Positions 25,501-31,500 of a stretch of 64,000 nucleotides of DNA are shown one piece after another. The notes under the pieces were generated by a model, which was not told where the DNA came from, searched no databases, and saw nothing but the letters and a program-made list of their open reading frames with translations. The translations under genes and the position numbers were made by a program. The DNA is from Streptomyces paludis (GTDB taxonomy: Bacteria; Actinomycetota; Actinomycetes; Streptomycetales; Streptomycetaceae). Numbering within the stretch: the stretch's first letter is position 1; each line of letters starts with the position of its first letter. Location of the stretch: positions 8,246,001 to 8,310,000 of the forward strand of contig NZ_CP031194.1 of the NCBI RefSeq assembly GCF_003344965.1, given 5' to 3'.

Positions 25501-28500
25501 TCAGGGAGGCTGCCAGATCCAGGTCGTCCTCACCGAGCAGGAACCGGTTCAGGAGCAGCGGCCGGGCCGTTGGACGGTTGCCGTCCATGCCCGCCCCGAC
25601 GGCGGCGAGAGTTGGACGCGGCACGCCACCGGCGTACTGACCGGCGCCGAAACCGCTCCCGACCCGGCGGTCTTCGACGGGCTGCGGGCGGCATGGCCGC
25701 CCGCCGGGGCCTCGGAGGCCGATACGTCCGGAATCTACGCGGCCGAAGGCGATGTGCTCTACGGGCCGGTGTTCCAGGGGCTGACCAGGGCGTGGACCCA
25801 GGGCGTCCGTGTATGGGCCGAGGCCGAACTGCCCGAAGCGCAGCGGGAATCCGCCAGGACATTCGGTATGCATCCGGCGTTGCTGGACGCGGTGGTGCAG
25901 GCGGTGAGGTTCGCGGAGCCGGAATCGGCGGAGGCGGCGGCGGAGGCCCTGCTGCCGTTCATGTTCGGTGAGGTCGCGCTGTGGGCCTCGGAGGCCACGC
26001 GGGTGCGTGTGTGTCTGACCCGTACCGGCGCCAACGAGGTGTCGATAGCGGTCGCGGACGGTTCCGGTGCTCCCGTGCTGTCCGTCGGTTCGCTGTCGAT
26101 GCGCCCTCTGCCGGAGGCCGGCCTTGTCTCCGGGCCGCAGGACGCCCTTGTCCTTGTGCCGCGCTGGACCGAACGGGAAGCTGGACCGGTTGCCGGGACC
26201 GACGACTGGACCGTGCTGGGCGCGCGCGTGGACTCCGAGAACGCCGCACACTACGCCGACTGGGACGCGCTGACGGCCGGCCTCGGCACCGATCCGTCCC
26301 TTCCGGGGTGTGTGGTTCTCGCCGTACCGCACACCTCTTCGCCGGAGTCCTTCGTGGCCGGGGCGCACGAGGTCACGGGATGGGTTCTGGAGCAGTTGCG
26401 GCGCTCGCTCGCGGACCGGCGGTTCGACGGAACGCGGCTGGTCGTGGTCACCCGGGGCGCGGTCACCACCGGTGCGGACGACCCGGTGACCGACCTGCCG
26501 GGGGCGGCGGTCTGGGGCCTGGTGCGGTCCGCGCAGTCCGAGAACCCGGACCGGATCACCCTGGTCGACCTGGCGCCCGGGGCCGCTCTCGATCTCGCTG
26601 TGCTCGCGGGCGCGGTCGGGACGGGCGAGCCGCAGCTCGCCCTCCGCGATGCCGGCGTACGGGTCCCCCGTCTGGTCCGTAGTACGCCCACCTCCACCTT
26701 CGGCGCTGTCGCGGTGGACGGCCCGGTCCTGATCACCGGTGGCACGGGCGGTCTGGGCGGACTGGTCGCCCGGCACCTGGTGCGGGAGTACGGGGTACGG
26801 AGCCTCGTACTGGCCGGCCGACAGGGCGAACGAGCCGAAGGTGCGCGCGAGTTGGCCGCCGAACTGACCGAGTGGGGCGCGCGGGTCACCGTGGTGGCCT
26901 GCGATGTGTCGGACCGGGAGGCGCTCGCCGGGCTGCTCGCGGAACACCCCGTATCAGGAGTCGTACACACCGCGGGTGTGGTCGACGACGGAGTGATCGG
27001 ATCGCTGACGGGCGAGCGGCTCGACGCCGTACTCGCGCCGAAGGCGGACGCCACCTGGCTGCTGCACGAACTGACCCGGTCCATGGATCTGTCGCTGTTC
27101 GTCGTCTTCTCCTCGCTCGCCGGACTGCTGGGCGGTCCGGGGCAGGGCAACTACGCGGCCGGGAACGTGTTCGCCGACGCGGTGGTGGAGTGGCGCAGGC
27201 AGACGGGTCTGCCGGGGGTCTCGATGGTGTGGGGTCCGTGGACGCCCGAGATCGGGCTGACCGGGGCGCTCGCCGCGGCCGACCTTCAGCGGCTGCGCGC
27301 CTCGGGAATGCCCCCGATGGAGGCGGAACAGGGACTGGAGCTGTTCGACCGGGCCCTGACGGCCGGTGAACCCGTCGTGGCACTGACGAGGCTGGAACCG
27401 GCGGTACTGCGGACGCTGGACGGCCTGGCGCCGATGCTGCGGTCGCTCGTTCCGGCCACCGTCGCCCGCCCGGCGGCCGGGGACGACCGTCACCACCCGG
27501 ACGGTTTCGCCCGGCGCTGGACGGCGATCCCGGCCGGGGAGCGCACACGTTTCCTGCACGATCTCCTCCGCGGCCATGTCGCGGCGGCACTAGGTCATCC
27601 CTCGCCGCGGGAGATCGACCAGGGCCAGGCGTTCAGGGCGCTCGGCTTCGACTCGCTGACAGCGGTGGAGCTGCGCAACCGGCTCGCGGCCGTCACCGGC
27701 CTGCGGCTCCCCGCGACGCTTGTCTTCGACTACCCGACGATCACCGAACTGGCCGTTTATCTCGCCGAGTTGCTCGGCGACGTACCCGCCGGGACCGGCA
27801 CCGCCACCGCCATCGGGGACGGTGCCCTGAACCTGCCGCCGGTGGTGTCGGTCACCGACGATCCGGTCGTCATCGTCGGCATGGCCTGCCGCTTCCCCGG
27901 CGATGTGGCGAACGCCGACCAGCTCTGGGCGCTGGTGGCGGGTGGCCGAGACGCGGTGTCCGCCTTCCCGACCGACCGGGGCTGGGACCTGGACGAACTG
28001 TTCGGCTCCGGGGCCGGCGCCTCGGTCACCGGCCAGGGCGGATTCCTCGAAGGCGTAGGGGAGTTCGACGCGGGGTTCTTCGGGATCTCGCCGCGTGAGG
28101 CGGTGGCGACCGATCCGCAGCAGCGGCTGCTGCTGGAGACCTCGTGGGAGGCGCTGGAACACGCTGGAATCGCCCCGGCGTCACTGACCGGCACCCCGGT
28201 CGGGGTGTTCGTGGGCGCGTTCCCCTCGGGCTACGCGGAGATGGCGGGCCGCTCCGGGGACGATGTGGCGGGGCATCTGATCACCGGCGGTTCGCAGAGT
28301 GTGGTCTCCGGACGGGTGGCGTACACGCTGGGGCTCCAGGGCCCGGCGATGACGGTGGACACGGCGTGTTCGTCGTCGCTGGTGGCGCTCCATCTGGCAG
28401 CGCAGGCGCTGCGATCGGGCGAGTGCACAATGGCCCTCGCCGGTGGGGTGACCGTGATGGCGACCCCGGACACCTTCGTCGGCTTCACCCAGCAGGGCGG

Positions 28501-31500
28501 ACTGGCCGCCGATGGCCGGTGCAAGGCGTTCGCGGACGCGGCCGACGGTACGGGGTGGTCCGAGGGGGCCGGGGTGCTGGTGGTGCAGCGCCTGTCGGAC
28601 GCGCGGCGGGAAGGCCGCCGGGTGCTGGCGGTCGTACGGTCCAGTGCCGTCAACCAGGATGGCGCGTCCAACGGGCTGACCGCTCCCAACGGCCCCTCCC
28701 AACAGCGCGTAATTCGGCAGGCGTTGGCCGGTGCCGGGCTGTCGTCCGCCGAGGTGGATGTGGTGGAGGGGCACGGTACGGGTACGGTGCTGGGCGACCC
28801 GATCGAGGCGCAGGCTCTGCTGGCCACCTACGGCCAAGGGCGCCCGGAGGACCGGCCCCTGTGGCTGGGTTCGCTGAAGTCCAACCTTGGTCACACCCAG
28901 GCCGCCGCCGGAGTCGCGGGCATCATCAAGATGGTCATGGCCATGCGGCACGGTGTGCTGCCGCCCACACTGCATGTGGACGCCCCGTCCTCGAAGGTCG
29001 ACTGGACGCAGGGAACCGTACGGCTGCTGACCGAGGCGACACCGTGGCCGGAGACCGGCCGTCCGCGCCGGGCGGGCATATCGGCCTTCGGTGTGTCGGG
29101 CACGAACGCCCATGTGATCCTCGAAGCACCCGCCGAGGCCGGTGTCGGGGCAGGGACCGAGGACGCGTACGACCCCGCAGAGGCAGACCCCGCCGCCGGT
29201 CTGGTGCGGGCCGCGGTCCCGTGGGTCCTGTCCGCCCGGACCGCCGACGCGGTACGCGACCAGGCCGCCCGCCTGTTGGACCTCGCGAGCGCCGACACCG
29301 GCCTCGATGTGCTCGACGCGGGCTGGTCCCTGGCGGTCACCCGCTCCGTGTTCGACCACCGTGCGGTGATCACCGGCGCCGATCGCGACGAACTGCTCAC
29401 CGGACTGCGCGCCTTGGTGGCGGACACTCCTACGACGCGAGTGGTACGGGGGCATGCCCCGATGAGCGCCGGCGTCGGTGTGCTGTTCAGCGGCCAGGGC
29501 GCCCAGCGCCTGGGCATGGGTCGGCGGCTGTACGTACGCTCGGCCGTGTTCGCGGAGGCGTTCGACGCGGTGGCCGCCGAGCTGGATCCGCAGCTGGACC
29601 GGTCGCTGACCGAGGTCATGTGGGGTGAGGATCCGGACCTGTTGGAGCGGACGGGGTGGGCGCAGCCTGCGTTGTTCGCGGTGGAGGTGGCGCTGTTCCG
29701 GGTGCTGGAGTCGTGGGGAGTGACTCCGGACTATCTGCTGGGCCACTCGGTGGGTGAGATCGCTGCCGCGCATGTGTCGGGTGTGCTGTCCTTGGCGGAT
29801 GCGTGTCGTCTCGTGGCGGCGCGCGGTCGGCTGATGCAGGCGCTGCCGACCAGTGGCGCGATGGTCGCGGTTCAGGCCGCTGAGGACGAGGTCGCCGGGC
29901 TGCTCTCCGAGCGGGTGTCGATAGCCGCGGTCAACGGACCTGAATCCGTCGTGATCGCGGGGCATGAGACCGAAGTCATCGAAGTCGCCGAGATGTTCGC
30001 GGCGATGGGGCGGCGGACAAGCCGGCTGCGGGTGTCCCACGCCTTCCACTCGTCGTTGATGGAGCCGATGCTCGACCAGTTCGAGCAGGTACTGAAGTCG
30101 CTGGTCTGGCATGCGCCGCGGATCGCGGTGGTGTCGACGCTGACCGGTGAGGTGGTGGACGCGGAGACGTTCGCCGCGCCGGCGTACTGGGTGCGTCAGG
30201 TGCGGGAGCCGGTCCGGTTCGCGGACGGTGTGCGCCGGCTGGAGGAGTTGGGCGTACGGACGCTGATCGAGGTGGGGCCGGGCGGTGTGCTGGCCGCGAT
30301 GGCCCAGCAGACCTGCACCGAGGCCGTCACCGCCGTCGCACTGCTGCGCGGCGACGACCAGCCCGAGGACACCACCCTCGTCGAGGCCGCTGCCCGGCTG
30401 TTCACCGCGGGCACCCCGCTGACCTGGGAGTCCCTCTTCGCAGGGGTTGGCGCCCGGCGGGTGGAGCTGCCCACGTACGCGTTCCAGCGCCGGCGCTACT
30501 GGCCGACCCTCCCCGCCGCGGTCGGTGATGTGGCGGCGGCCGGACTCCGGCCGGCCGAGCACCCCTTCCTGGGCGCGACGGTCGCCCTGCCCGAGTCCGG
30601 CGGGATGCTGTTCACCGGAAAGCTGTCGCTCCACACACACCCCTGGCTCGCCGACCATGTCGTCCAGGGCAAGGTCGTCTTCCCCGGCACCGGGTTTGTT
30701 GAGCTGGCGATTCGCGCCGGTGACGCCGTGGGCTGCGACCGGGTGGCCGAACTGGTTCTGGAGACACCGTTGGTGCTTCCGGCCCAGGGCGGCTGCCAGG
30801 TGCAGGTCGTCCTCACCGAGCAGGAGCACGGCTGGGCCGTGGCCGTCCACGCCTGCCCGGACGGTGGCGAGACTTGGACCCGGCATGCCACCGGCGTCCT
30901 GACCGGGACCGGCATCCACGGGACCCCGGGCACAGCCGCCGCAAACGGCGCGGGTGACGGCGACGGTACGGTCTTCGACGGGGTGTGGCCGCCCGCCGGA
31001 GCCGTGGCCGTGGACACCACGGGAATCTACGACGCGGGACCGGACACCGATCTGGCCTACGGACCGGCGTTCCAGGGCCTTGCCCGGGCCTGGACGCGGG
31101 GCGACCGCGTATGGGCCGAGGTCGAGCTGCCCGAGCCGCAGCGGGCCGGGGCGGTGGCGTTCGGCGTCCACCCGGCGCTGCTGGACGCGGTGCTGCACGC
31201 GGCGATGTTCGCCGGGCTGGCCCCGGACGATGCGGCGCGGCTGCCGTTCATGTTCTCGGAGGTGGCGCTGACGGCCTCGGGCGCGACCCGGGTACGGGTG
31301 TGCCTGACCCGGACCGGCCCCGACGAAGTCTCCGTCGCCGTGGCCGACAGTACGGGCGCGCCGGTGCTGTCCATCGGGAAGCTGCTGGTCCGCCGGCTGC
31401 CCGAAGGCGCGCTGGGAGGAGCCGCGGTACAGGACACCGTGGTCCTCGCCCCGCACTGGACGGATATCAGGACCACCGACCGGGCTCCGCGCACCGACGA